23,454 nucleotides of DNA from Treponema sp. UBA7570 (GTDB lineage Bacteria; Spirochaetota; Spirochaetia; Treponematales; Treponemataceae), in the NCBI GenBank assembly GCA_002477955.1, contig DLLE01000030.1, positions 32,903 through 56,356 of the forward strand, written 5' to 3'. Made by a program: the position numbers and the translations under genes. Each line of letters begins with the position of its first letter. Position 1 is the first letter of the stretch. Under the pieces are notes generated by a model, which was not told where the DNA came from, searched no databases, and saw nothing but the letters and a program-made list of their open reading frames with translations. This document shows, piece by piece, positions 6,530 through 13,832 of this stretch.

Positions 6530-8623
6530 TTAAAAAAATAGATTGAATGAAATATTCCATTCGTGCCAGTTTTTTTTATAATTGCGCAAAAAAGAATAGC
6601 CGCCCTTAAAAGACGCGTTTTTGGAAACAGACAGGCAGGTTTCAATTCCAAATTTTGAACGCAAATATTCGGTATCAAAAACATTCAGCATAAAGTCCGC
6701 ATAAATTTTGGTTCTAAAAATATCAATTCCGGCAATAAAACCTGTTTCTCCGCCAGCAAAAAGTTCCGTTCCGTAACTGTACGACGGAGAAAAATAACAG
6801 TCGATTCCGGCCAAAGCATAAAGTTGAACTCTAGAAATTGGACGAATACTAAAACCGTACAAAGTTTTTAAGCGCCAGGCAAAATTTTCAGAACCGTCTT
6901 TGTCAAGATTTTTTTCAACCCCGGTCAAAAGCTGCGAAGCACCGTTAAAGAAAAATAAATCGCTTGTCGGAAGCGAAATTATCGAAAGCAAATCTGCTTT
7001 TTGAAGATAAAATTCGTTTCTAGAAAAATTATACCGCAAATCAACCATTGCAAAGGCAAGCTCCGAGTTCTCAGAATATCCAGCCGAACGCTCAAGCTGC
7101 TCATGCGCGGTCAGACGGAAATTTGTCCCGATAAAGCCACCTTTTTTGTCGTATCCGCCGGCAAAAGCAATTTTTTTAGAACCATGCGCTTCTTCCGGAT
7201 GCGCAGGAACCGAAAATTCCGGCGGATTAAGTTTTCCAAGCTTGCGTCTGGCAGACAAAACAGAAAGATAGCGGGGTCTGTATTCATCCGAAGATATTTT
7301 ATTTGAATGAAGAAGAACATTCAGATAATCTGCGCAAAGCTCCCAGATTGCGGCCTGTTTTTCAGGCGAAATATCCTTAAAAGGAAAATCTTCCGCAGTT
7401 GTTTTTCCAAGACAAAGTTTTTTTGCAAATTTTTGTTCTTTTTTTGTCAAAAGTGCCTTTTCATTTTCTATTTTTGAATAAACCGACGGTCTGTATTCAA
7501 CTTTATCCGCAAGGCCAGATTCGTAAACCAATTTTACAGTTTCGACAGGTTCTACAACGCCGCCAATCAATTCGGTCACTTTTGTCGAAGGGCGAGCCGC
7601 TTCTATCAAAAAAAGCAGGTTGTAAGAGCAGTTTTCGCCAGTAAAATAATATCTTGAATAAATTCCTGCCAAGTCAAAAACATGGCGAAGCATTCTATCT
7701 TTTTCGTCATCTGTCAGATTGAGCCGGTATTCCCACATATCGCGCATATCCATATCAGAATACTGTTTGATTTTTTCGTAATATGCTTCAAAACCATAAT
7801 ATCCGTGAAAACCGCCTACAAGTCCCAAGATTGCATAAAGCGGACCGCCAGTCATACTCGTTACAGCGCCGTAATTTATAGAATTTGCAGTAAGGCGAGG
7901 ACGTCCTTTTGTTTCGACCAAAAGAAAAGTGTGTCCAAAAACCGAGGCCGGTCTTTTTAAATATCCTGCCGGAAAAACCAGATAAATATCGCCCGGATTT
8001 AATTTTGCAAAAAGCGCCTGATAAGCGGCATCTCCGTCATAAGGAAAATCGCTATTTTTAAGCCCAAGTTTTTCGCAAATCCATCTGTAACGTCCCGGAA
8101 AACGTTCAATTGCGTGTTTTTTAATTTTTGTATTTTTTTCTGAGCCGTCAGTTTCTTTTTGATTTTCAGAGTTTATTTCTTCTTTAGTTTCTTCAGAAAT
8201 TTCAATTTTTTCTTCAAAAAATGCGCGGACTGTCGCTATAAGTTCAGCGCGCGGATTAGTTTTTCCATTTTTTGCGCAAAAAAATTCTGGATCGTCAACA
8301 AGGCTTTTATAATGTCCAAAAAATGAAGGCTTATAATGAACCAAAGTGCGCCAATAAGGTTCTTCCCAAAGTTTTAAGTCTTGTGCCTTTTGGATTACTT
8401 CTTCAACATCAATCGATTTTTTTTGCCCGATTAGATTCTCTACAGAAAAACTCTCTTCAACACCAGTCTTCTGTCCGAAATTTAAAAAAAAACTTTCTCC
8501 AATGCCATTCTCTATATTAACTTCCGAAAATGCAGAAAAAATAAAAAAAAGAGAAAAAATGCCTATAAACAAATAAGGTACGGCTTTACGACCGTACCTT
8601 ACCTTGCTGATTGAAAAAATCAA
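6530..8623 (-). CDS. DUF4105 (Lnb-type periplasmic domain) protein with C-terminal outer-membrane barrel-like region
   Basis: 697 residues. A signal peptide (charged KVRYGRK, hydrophobic core, cleavage near FSAFS, residue 33) marks export. The conserved DUF4105 core spans about 205-345: GDIYLVFPAGYL, SVFGHTFLLVE with H231, SINYGAV, and GENCSYNLLFLIEAARP with C332. The order His then Cys is that of permuted NlpC/P60-like papain folds; an enzymatic role is inferred only. From about residue 480 the sequence turns to alternating aromatic/polar strands and ends in NLFF, as outer-membrane beta barrels do. The start is a TTG at 8623, two bases after the stop of the DUF3015 gene, with a poor Shine-Dalgarno, so it probably depends on translational coupling. 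The region between 145 and 170 is low-complexity (Glu, Lys, Asn). DUF3015 and DUF4105 genes are, to my knowledge, often neighbours in Proteobacteria; the substrate is unknown. Confidence 0.83.
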   Translation of the reverse strand: MIFSISKVRYGRKAVPYLFIGIFSLFFIFSAFSEVNIENGIGESFFLNFGQKTGVEESFSVENLIGQKKSIDVEEVIQKAQDLKLWEEPYWRTLVHYKPSFFGHYKSLVDDPEFFCAKNGKTNPRAELIATVRAFFEEKIEISEETKEEINSENQKETDGSEKNTKIKKHAIERFPGRYRWICEKLGLKNSDFPYDGDAAYQALFAKLNPGDIYLVFPAGYLKRPASVFGHTFLLVETKGRPRLTANSINYGAVTSMTGGPLYAILGLVGGFHGYYGFEAYYEKIKQYSDMDMRDMWEYRLNLTDDEKDRMLRHVFDLAGIYSRYYFTGENCSYNLLFLIEAARPSTKVTELIGGVVEPVETVKLVYESGLADKVEYRPSVYSKIENEKALLTKKEQKFAKKLCLGKTTAEDFPFKDISPEKQAAIWELCADYLNVLLHSNKISSDEYRPRYLSVLSARRKLGKLNPPEFSVPAHPEEAHGSKKIAFAGGYDKKGGFIGTNFRLTAHEQLERSAGYSENSELAFAMVDLRYNFSRNEFYLQKADLLSIISLPTSDLFFFNGASQLLTGVEKNLDKDGSENFAWRLKTLYGFSIRPISRVQLYALAGIDCYFSPSYSYGTELFAGGETGFIAGIDIFRTKIYADFMLNVFDTEYLRSKFGIETCLSVSKNASFKGGYSFLRNYKKNWHEWNISFNLFF
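8574..8601 (-). other. Perfect 10-bp hairpin at the DUF3015/DUF4105 junction
   Basis: TAAGGTACGG (8574-8583) and CCGTACCTTA (8592-8601) are exact inverted repeats around an 8-base loop. In the minus-strand transcript the hairpin lies about 25 bases after the DUF3015 stop, inside the first codons of the DUF4105 gene, and is followed by TTATTTGTTTAT. It may terminate or slow part of the transcripts, or protect the upstream message, giving more of the small protein than of the large one. The stem is seen; the role is inferred. Confidence 0.5.
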
Positions 8624-8624
8624 C

Positions 8625-9071
8625 TTAGCTTACAAAAGAATAAATTTTGCTTGTAACTTCTTCAGCAGAAACATCTGCAGAAGTGAAGATTTCATCAAAA
8701 TTGTTCTGAAGAGCAGCTTTGAAAGCAACTGAGTCAGAAACATTGAGCATAGTTGAAAGAGTGTCGATGTATTCGCCTTCACCCTTAGCAATGTCTGATG
8801 CAAGAGCGTCCATGTTGTCTGCTACGAACTGATTTGTTTCTGTCATTCCAACAAGACCTTGGTCATATCCAGAAGTTCCGAATGTGATAGCAAACGCCTG
8901 GTTCCACCAAAACCAGTTGTTGAGCCATGAAGCGAGAAGATCATAAACTGGACCAGATTTATCTCCAATGAGAACATAACCAAGACCAGGACCTACGTTT
9001 GTTGCAAAAGCCGAAGAAGAAAGAACCAACATTCCAGCAGCAACCAAAGCAGCAATCTTTTTTCTTAACAT
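8625..9071 (-). CDS. DUF3015-family small secreted protein
   Basis: 148 residues with a clear signal peptide (MLRKK, hydrophobic core, cleavage at AFA, residue 23). The mature part has the DUF3015 pattern: NVGPGLGYVLIG at its beginning, then a segment with NQAFAITFGTSGYDQG, then a helical tail. In most family members the first motif reads NVGCG and the GTSG motif is followed by Cys; here both cysteines are replaced (Pro and Tyr), so a disulphide of the family would be missing. The start ATG has AGGAGG 7 bases upstream, stronger than that of the downstream gene. It heads the run DUF3015-DUF4105-kinase-regulator. Family function is unknown; periplasmic location is inferred from the signal peptide and the missing lipobox. 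Confidence 0.83.
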   Translation of the reverse strand: MLRKKIAALVAAGMLVLSSSAFATNVGPGLGYVLIGDKSGPVYDLLASWLNNWFWWNQAFAITFGTSGYDQGLVGMTETNQFVADNMDALASDIAKGEGEYIDTLSTMLNVSDSVAFKAALQNNFDEIFTSADVSAEEVTSKIYSFVS

Positions 9072-9118
9072 AAAAAACCTCCTATGTTTTTTCTACTTAA
9101 AAAATCTCACTAGATTTT

Positions 9119-9139
9119 TTTGTTTAACAACTAAACAAA
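9119..9139. promoter_or_regulatory. Palindrome in the DUF3015 promoter region, possible operator
   Basis: TTTGTTTA (9119-9126) and TAAACAAA (9132-9139) form a perfect 8-bp inverted repeat around 5 bases, 48 bp upstream of the DUF3015 start. It is the right size and place for a dimeric regulator. The response regulator of the same run is a candidate, though OmpR-type proteins usually prefer direct repeats. No unambiguous -35/-10 pair was recognised. Confidence 0.3.
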
Positions 9140-9170
9140 TACTATTAGAAAAAACTAAAAAAAATCTAAA

Positions 9171-9212
9171 ACAAAATAAAAAAGGGCGGTTTTATTAAGG
9201 AAAGCCGCCCTT
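9171..9212 (-). terminator. Rho-independent terminator of kdgK
   Basis: On the minus strand AAGGGCGG (9212-9205) pairs with CCGCCCTT (9189-9182), extended by four A/T and G-T pairs, and is directly followed by a T-rich run (TTTTTTATTTTG). Two smaller hairpins lie between it and the kdgK stop: GAAAACT/AGTTTTC (9308-9291) and AGAAACTG/CAGTTTCT (9280-9260). Confidence 0.85.
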
Positions 9213-9307
9213 ATAAAGGACATTTCGGCAAGCAAAACGCCCGAAAATTATTTTTTTCAAGAAACTGAAAAGCAGTTTCTCGTTAAGATCAGTTTTCTTT
9301 AGAAAAC

Positions 9308-10333
9308 TTATCTCTGAATTCTTCCAGAACCGTCGCCGCCTGCGAGCTTGTTTACTTCGTCCTCAGAAACCATGTTGTAGTCTCCGATGATTGAGTGCTT
9401 CAAGCAAGATGCTGCAACTGCCCAGTTGATAGAATCCTGTGTGTTCATTCCCTTGAGCTGAGAGTGGATAAGTCCGCCGCCGAATGAGTCGCCGCCGCCA
9501 ACGCGGTCAACGATGTTCATGTCGTACTGCTTAGAGAAAGCGTAGTCTTTGTCATCAACATAGAGAAGAGCCTGCCACAAGTTGCGGTTAGCGTTGATTG
9601 ATGTGCGGAGAGTGATTGCAACTTTCTTAAAGTTGAATTTCTCTTTGAGCTGGCGAGCAACTGAAAGGTATCCTTCGTTGTTCAATTCGCCCTTAGTTGT
9701 GTCTGTTCCTTCAGACTTGATTCCGAACACGTCGTTTGCGTCGTCCTCGTTAGAGATACAAACATCAACGTACTTGCAGATTTCTGTCATCGCTTTGCGC
9801 GCTTCGTCTTTTGTCCAAAGCTTTCCGCGGTAGTTGAGGTCGCAAGAAGTTGTGATTCCCTTCTCGTGAGCTGCCTTGCATCCTTCGATACAAGCCTGAA
9901 CCATGTTTGGTCCGAGAGCTGGAGTGATTCCTGTGATGTGGAACCAAGAAGCTCCTTCAAGGATTTTGTTCCAGTCGAATTCTTCCGGCTTAGCAAGCTG
10001 GATTGAAGAGCCTGCACGGTCGTAAACGCATTTTGAGCCGCGCTGTGAAGCTCCTTTCTCGTTGTAGTAGATACCAACACGTGGACCGCCGCGAACGATA
10101 TATTCTGTGTGAACTCCGTATTTGCGGAGAGAGTTTACAGCAGCCTGTCCAATCTCGTGTGTAGGAAGTTTTGATACAAAGTAAGCGTCATCACCGTAGT
10201 TTGCCAAAGAAACTGCTACGTTTGCTTCTCCGCCGCCGAAAGTTGTTGTCATTGAGTCAACCTGAACGAAACGATAATAGTCAGCAGGCTGGATGCGAAG
10301 CATCAATTCACCAAAAGTTACTACTTTTGCCAT
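9308..10333 (-). CDS. kdgK: 2-keto-3-deoxygluconate kinase (PfkB family)
   Basis: 341 residues of the ribokinase/PfkB sugar-kinase family, which here would phosphorylate 2-keto-3-deoxygluconate to KDPG, feeding hexuronates from pectin-like material into the Entner-Doudoroff aldolase step. Visible are the N-terminal substrate motif FGGGEANVAVSL (32-43), the mid-protein CDLNYRGKLW (164-173), SNEDDANDVFG (194-204), and the anion-hole motif with catalytic base DRVGGGDSFGGG (276-287, D282). KDG kinases commonly read D-x-x-GAGD; the GGGD form is a variant seen in this subfamily. Codons are richer in G/C-ending and strongly preferred triplets (AAC, GAC, TTC, CGT) than the neighbours, suggesting high expression. 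The ATG has AGGAG 10 bases upstream. It has its own promoter and terminator and stands alone; aldolase and isomerase genes are not in the window. Specificity could instead be fructose or another keto-sugar. Confidence 0.85.
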   Translation of the reverse strand: MAKVVTFGELMLRIQPADYYRFVQVDSMTTTFGGGEANVAVSLANYGDDAYFVSKLPTHEIGQAAVNSLRKYGVHTEYIVRGGPRVGIYYNEKGASQRGSKCVYDRAGSSIQLAKPEEFDWNKILEGASWFHITGITPALGPNMVQACIEGCKAAHEKGITTSCDLNYRGKLWTKDEARKAMTEICKYVDVCISNEDDANDVFGIKSEGTDTTKGELNNEGYLSVARQLKEKFNFKKVAITLRTSINANRNLWQALLYVDDKDYAFSKQYDMNIVDRVGGGDSFGGGLIHSQLKGMNTQDSINWAVAASCLKHSIIGDYNMVSEDEVNKLAGGDGSGRIQR

Positions 10334-10391
10334 TTTTGTGTGTCTCCTAAAAAATATTTTTACGGAATAAAACCGCTAATTTTAGATATAG

Positions 10392-10420
10392 AATATATCA
10401 AATATAAGCAAAACTATCAA
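10392..10420 (-). promoter_or_regulatory. kdgK: Promoter of kdgK
   Basis: On the minus strand TTGATA (10420-10415) and TATATT (10397-10392) are 17 bp apart, a near-consensus sigma-70 promoter. The expected start near 10385 gives a leader of about 50 bases. Confidence 0.75.
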
Positions 10421-10488
10421 TTGGAAGAATTAGAGAAAAATTTACATTTCTAAAACAAAGCGTTTAAATGCAATATTATTTGTTTTTG

Positions 10489-10517
10489 CTGACACTTTTT
10501 TTTAAATCTGCTAAATT
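10489..10517 (+). promoter_or_regulatory. Promoter of the cobalamin-riboswitch operon
   Basis: CTGACA (10489-10494) and TAAATT (10512-10517) are separated by 17 bp, and transcription would begin near 10524, at the very start of the riboswitch. Confidence 0.6.
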
Positions 10518-10524
10518 CTCTCTG

Positions 10525-10640
10525 CAAAATACAGGGGAACTGTGTGCAATTCACAGGCTCGACGCGGAACGGTAAGACTGGCATTTAAATGGTTGTTTTT
10601 AACTGTACTTGCCTTTTAAGTCCGAATACCTGTTTTTTAC
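10525..10640 (+). ncRNA. Cobalamin (B12) riboswitch
   Basis: The conserved core is readable: ACAGGGGAACTGTGTGCAAT at 10531-10550 corresponds to the GGGAA...GGTG..A.TCC block; CAGGCTCGACGCGGAACGGT (10554-10573) corresponds to the C.G.CCCGC.ACTGTAA block; and AAGTCCGAATACCTGT (10618-10633) is the B12 box (consensus AGYCMGRAnACCTGCC). ACAGG at the 5' side pairs with CCTGT at the 3' side to close the domain. It binds adenosyl- or methylcobalamin and shuts off the genes downstream. Between it and the lipoprotein start lies about 70 bases with a T-run and a small stem (CGTCTT/AAGGCG), followed by the AAGGAG ribosome site, so control of either termination or translation is possible. The downstream BtuB gene agrees with the call. 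Confidence 0.92.
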
Positions 10641-10709
10641 CGTCTTTTTTTTAAGGCGATTTTACAAATCCGGCTCTACGCAACACTCTGGAGTCAAGGA
10701 GAAATTTTT

Positions 10710-11270
10710 ATGAAAAGCACACGCTTTGTTTTTGACCGTGCACTTGCTGTTTTGTGCGCACTTCTTTTTGTTTCTTTTGGTTTTATGTCTTGTCAGCAGG
10801 AAGACGATGATAATGGACTTCCAGACGGAGTTTATGAACTCTCAGACAATTCTGCTTTAATTGGAACTTGGGTAAATTCTTATTCAGGCGGAACGGATGT
10901 ATACAGGATTACATCCAGCACATTCGATAATAGCGGTACATATAGTTATAATGGCACAACAAGCACTTACAACTCATACGCAGGAAATAATCTCGTAGTT
11001 TCTTACACAAATGACGCAGCAACTTCAGGTTATATCTATATAAAATACACTCGTGCAATGAATTCTGACTATTCTTATTCTGAGACCGCTCCAGATGTCG
11101 GCAAATGGTACGCAATTGCATTTAAAGAATTAACAGCTTCTTCAGTTTCGCTTTCCGGTGCATATAACGCTTCTGGAAAAATTTCGGCCGAAACTCTCGA
11201 AGAAGCAATTTCTACTTTTACTATTGCCAACGGATATTTTACTACTTACAGCGAATGCGTAAAACAGTAG
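10710..11270 (+). CDS. Lipoprotein of the B12-riboswitch operon, function unknown
   Basis: 186 residues. A type II signal peptide ends in the lipobox FMSC (C28), followed by QQEDDD, so the protein is lipid-anchored. The mature part is rich in Ser, Thr, Tyr and Asn and predicted beta-strand: IGTWVNSYSGGTDVYRIT (about 51-68) looks like the first strands of a lipocalin-like or small beta-barrel fold, followed by repeated short strands such as YIYIKYT and a C-terminal segment containing ELTASSVSLSGAYN, then FTIANGYFTTYSEC. I recognise no named domain. It is the first gene after the cobalamin riboswitch and its last 16 bp overlap the start of btuB, so its job is probably in B12 capture at the cell surface, analogous in role to the surface lipoproteins BtuG/BtuH of Bacteroides, without evident sequence relationship. 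The ATG has AAGGAG 8 bases upstream. Confidence 0.85.
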   Translation: MKSTRFVFDRALAVLCALLFVSFGFMSCQQEDDDNGLPDGVYELSDNSALIGTWVNSYSGGTDVYRITSSTFDNSGTYSYNGTTSTYNSYAGNNLVVSYTNDAATSGYIYIKYTRAMNSDYSYSETAPDVGKWYAIAFKELTASSVSLSGAYNASGKISAETLEEAISTFTIANGYFTTYSECVKQ

Positions 11271-13189
11271 GTTTTCTGTTTTTATTTCTTGCAACCGGGG
11301 TTTTAGGGGCGGAGCCCCTAGGAGATGGGGTAGCGGCCAACGAAGTGGACGCGCAGGGGAAGGCTTTCCCCTCCTCTATTTCTGATTCAGAACCGGAAAT
11401 TTCGCTTCCGGAAATCGTCACTTATGTTTCGGCGCCGGTTGTTGAGCAGCGGATTGTTTTTTCTAAGGAAGACATTGAAAAGCTTCATGCAGAGGATCTT
11501 TCTGCTGTTGTGCGTCAGGCTGGGATTCAGAGCCTTGATTACGGCGCTTACGGGCTGGAAAGCAAGCCTTCGATCCGCGGTTTTACGGACGAAACGGTTC
11601 GTGTTGTGATTGACGGGCTGTGCATGAACAACGCTCAAACCGGCACTTTTGATTTTTCTTCGATAAATGTTGCTGACGTCGAAAAAATCGAAATTGTGCG
11701 CGGCGGTTTTACGGAAGGAACGGAAGATGAAGGTTCTGTTGGCGGCGCAATTTACATCACCACAAAAAAGCATGCTTTTGGACGGCAATTTTCGTCGGAC
11801 ACTGCCCTAAAATCCTTTTTTAACCAGAATTTTCCGCTCGACACGGTAATTCAAAAAATCGCATATTCTGCGGTCTTGTCGGAAAATTCTTTTCTTTCGG
11901 TAAGCGCAAAAGGCGGTTTTGCAAAAAATTCTTACATTTATAAAACTTCTCAAAATTCCTTTAAGGAACGCGAAAATTCTTCTGTTAAAGACGGCAATGG
12001 CGACATTCGCTTTACGCACTGGCACAACGGAAGCAGGATTACCGCGGCTTCTTCTGTTTATTCCGGCGACAAAGAAACTCCAGGCGTTGAATATTCGACA
12101 AATCAAGGAAAGCAAAAGGACTTTAACGTAAATTTTACGCTTTCGTCGTTTTCTCCGGGCCTTTTTGGAAAAATGAACCTGACTTCAAACCTCGCATACT
12201 TGCGCAACGACAGAAAATACAAGGACAATTATGGTCCAAGCAGGCACAAAATCAACGATTTTAAAGGTTCTGTCGCGGCGGATTTTTACAGATGCGGAAT
12301 TTTTGCTCAGAGCGCGGCTGTTTCGTTTGACCTTACGCATTTAAATTCAACAAATTCTGGAATTCATTTTCAGCCGTCTGGAGTTTTTAAAGAAACTTCA
12401 AAACTCTATTTCAACAGTTTTTTCTCAATGACCGTTCCGATTGCGATAAAATTCTGCGGAAAAAATCTTGCTTTTATTCCAAAAATTGGATTTGCTGCTA
12501 AATTTTCAAAAATCGAAATCTTGCTCGACGGCTACAGAATGGTTCAGTTTCCGAATATGGACGATCTTTATTGGGAAGGTTCGGGTTACCACGGAAATCC
12601 AGATTTAAAACCAGAACAAGGCTGGGGAGCGGATTTGACGTTCAACCTTAAAAATAAAATTTTGCCTTCTTCTATCCAGTTTTTTTCAAATTTTTACGAA
12701 AAAAAAATCACTTGGAGCGGCGGAACTACTCAAAATGTAAACAGCGCATTCTATTTTGGAGTTGATTTTAACGCGCAAAAAACTTTTTTTGACGGAATTT
12801 TGACTTTAAAAGCCAGCGGCGAATATCTTTACAACGAGCTTTTGGATAAATCCAACGAGCTCACCTACAAAAAAAGAATAATGTGGACTCCGGATTTTAC
12901 AGGAACTGCGCAGGCAATTGTCGATTTAAAAAAATTTGACTTTTCGGTCTCGGCGCAATACACAGGAAAACGCTATAAATCGAATATGAATATAACTTTT
13001 CTTGAACCGTACACTCTGCTCAACCTTAACCTGAATTTAAAATTCTGGAAAAAAATTCTTATCTATTTTAAGGCGGACAATATTTTGAATGAACGCTATC
13101 AGTCGGTCGAAAATTATCCAATGCCAGGAACTTCGCTCACGATTGGCTGCAAAATCAAAACTGAGAATGAAAAAGCAAATTTACGTTGA
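11255..13189 (+). CDS. btuB: TonB-dependent outer-membrane receptor, probable cobalamin receptor
   Basis: 644 residues. A signal peptide (1 to about 19) precedes a short linker, a possible TonB box PEIVTYVSAP (52-61), and a plug domain (about 68-172) with DLSAVVRQAGIQSLDYG, KPSIRGF, VVIDGL, and VEKIEIVRGG followed by SVGGAIYITTKK. The rest reads as a beta barrel ending with KADNILNERYQSVENYPMPG and a last strand near TSLTIGC; a short hydrophilic tail follows, unlike the usual terminal aromatic. The start at 11255 overlaps the lipoprotein gene by 16 bp and has no Shine-Dalgarno, so translational coupling is likely. B12 as substrate is inferred from the riboswitch upstream. Residues 17-39 are encoded by a G+C-rich double-hairpin element inserted in frame. 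The 3' end overlaps the convergent S-component gene by 35 bp, and no terminator is visible. Confidence 0.88.
   Translation: MRKTVGFLFLFLATGVLGAEPLGDGVAANEVDAQGKAFPSSISDSEPEISLPEIVTYVSAPVVEQRIVFSKEDIEKLHAEDLSAVVRQAGIQSLDYGAYGLESKPSIRGFTDETVRVVIDGLCMNNAQTGTFDFSSINVADVEKIEIVRGGFTEGTEDEGSVGGAIYITTKKHAFGRQFSSDTALKSFFNQNFPLDTVIQKIAYSAVLSENSFLSVSAKGGFAKNSYIYKTSQNSFKERENSSVKDGNGDIRFTHWHNGSRITAASSVYSGDKETPGVEYSTNQGKQKDFNVNFTLSSFSPGLFGKMNLTSNLAYLRNDRKYKDNYGPSRHKINDFKGSVAADFYRCGIFAQSAAVSFDLTHLNSTNSGIHFQPSGVFKETSKLYFNSFFSMTVPIAIKFCGKNLAFIPKIGFAAKFSKIEILLDGYRMVQFPNMDDLYWEGSGYHGNPDLKPEQGWGADLTFNLKNKILPSSIQFFSNFYEKKITWSGGTTQNVNSAFYFGVDFNAQKTFFDGILTLKASGEYLYNELLDKSNELTYKKRIMWTPDFTGTAQAIVDLKKFDFSVSAQYTGKRYKSNMNITFLEPYTLLNLNLNLKFWKKILIYFKADNILNERYQSVENYPMPGTSLTIGCKIKTENEKANLR
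11304..11371 (+). repeat. G+C-rich double-palindrome element inside btuB
   Basis: Two perfect hairpins lie 35 bases apart: TAGGGGC-GGA-GCCCCTA (11304-11320) and GGGGAA-GGCT-TTCCCC (11356-11371). The whole 68-base stretch is far richer in G+C than the surrounding coding sequence. It is translated in frame as residues 17-39 of the receptor, including the probable signal peptidase site. The look is that of an intergenic palindromic repeat family (REP/RPE-like). I think similar units occur in other Treponema genomes, but no second copy is visible in this window. Confidence 0.6.
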
Positions 13190-13832
13190 GCCGAAAAATT
13201 ACGCGGTTTAAGGCAGACAAAAACGGCTTAGAAAAAAACAATATCGTAACGACAGTGCTCAATGCCAAACCAAGGTTAAAAACAAAACCGCCTGCAAGCA
13301 TAACAAAAAGTGATTTTACGTTGTCGATTCCAAACATAAAAACGCTGCTCAAATCCGCAATCGGTCCAGTTATAAAAATAATCACCAAAAATGATGAAAT
13401 ACAAAAAACGCAATAATCCAAAATTCCAAAATTTACGGCCTTGTTTTTTTGAAGAATTTTGTTGCGTCCAAACCGAAAGCGCCGAACAAAGCCAAAAATT
13501 GCGCCAAAAATTCCCCATGAAGTCATCTGGTACAAAGTCCACGGACCTTGCCCAAAAATAAAATTCGACAAAAGCGCGGAAAGCGAGCCAATCAAAAAAC
13601 CGCGCAAACTGCCAAGAGCAATTCCGCTCAGACAGATTATTGCCATGACAGGATTAAAATATGGAACAAAACTAAAAATTGAACGGAGCGCAATGCAAAA
13701 AGCGCATAAATCCGCAACGAGAATAAGTTCTCCGCTGGAAGGGCGGGTGCGTTCGTAAGCAAAATAAAAACCGAGATTTATCAAAACTAAAAAGGCGAGC
13801 ACAACACCCTGGCCGCTTTGCCAAAAATTCAT
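13155..13832 (-). CDS. cbrT: ECF transporter S component, CbrT type (predicted cobalamin uptake)
   Basis: 225 residues with about six hydrophobic segments, the membrane protein that binds the vitamin in an ECF importer. The region IALRSIFSFVPYFNPVMAII followed by GIALGSLRGFLIGSLSALLSN and FGQGPWTLYQMTSWG (about residues 46-115) is the pattern I associate with the CbrT-like branch of S components. Its ATG overlaps the stop of the ECF ATPase gene (ATGA), so it closes the operon EcfT-EcfA-S. A dedicated set of this kind is a group I ECF transporter. B12 as substrate rests on the CbrT-like pattern and on the riboswitch-BtuB operon that converges on it; other S-component substrates (queuosine precursor, thiamine precursor) are not excluded. 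The last 35 bp are antisense to the end of btuB. Confidence 0.8.
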   Translation of the reverse strand: MNFWQSGQGVVLAFLVLINLGFYFAYERTRPSSGELILVADLCAFCIALRSIFSFVPYFNPVMAIICLSGIALGSLRGFLIGSLSALLSNFIFGQGPWTLYQMTSWGIFGAIFGFVRRFRFGRNKILQKNKAVNFGILDYCVFCISSFLVIIFITGPIADLSSVFMFGIDNVKSLFVMLAGGFVFNLGLALSTVVTILFFSKPFLSALNRVIFRLNVNLLFHSQF

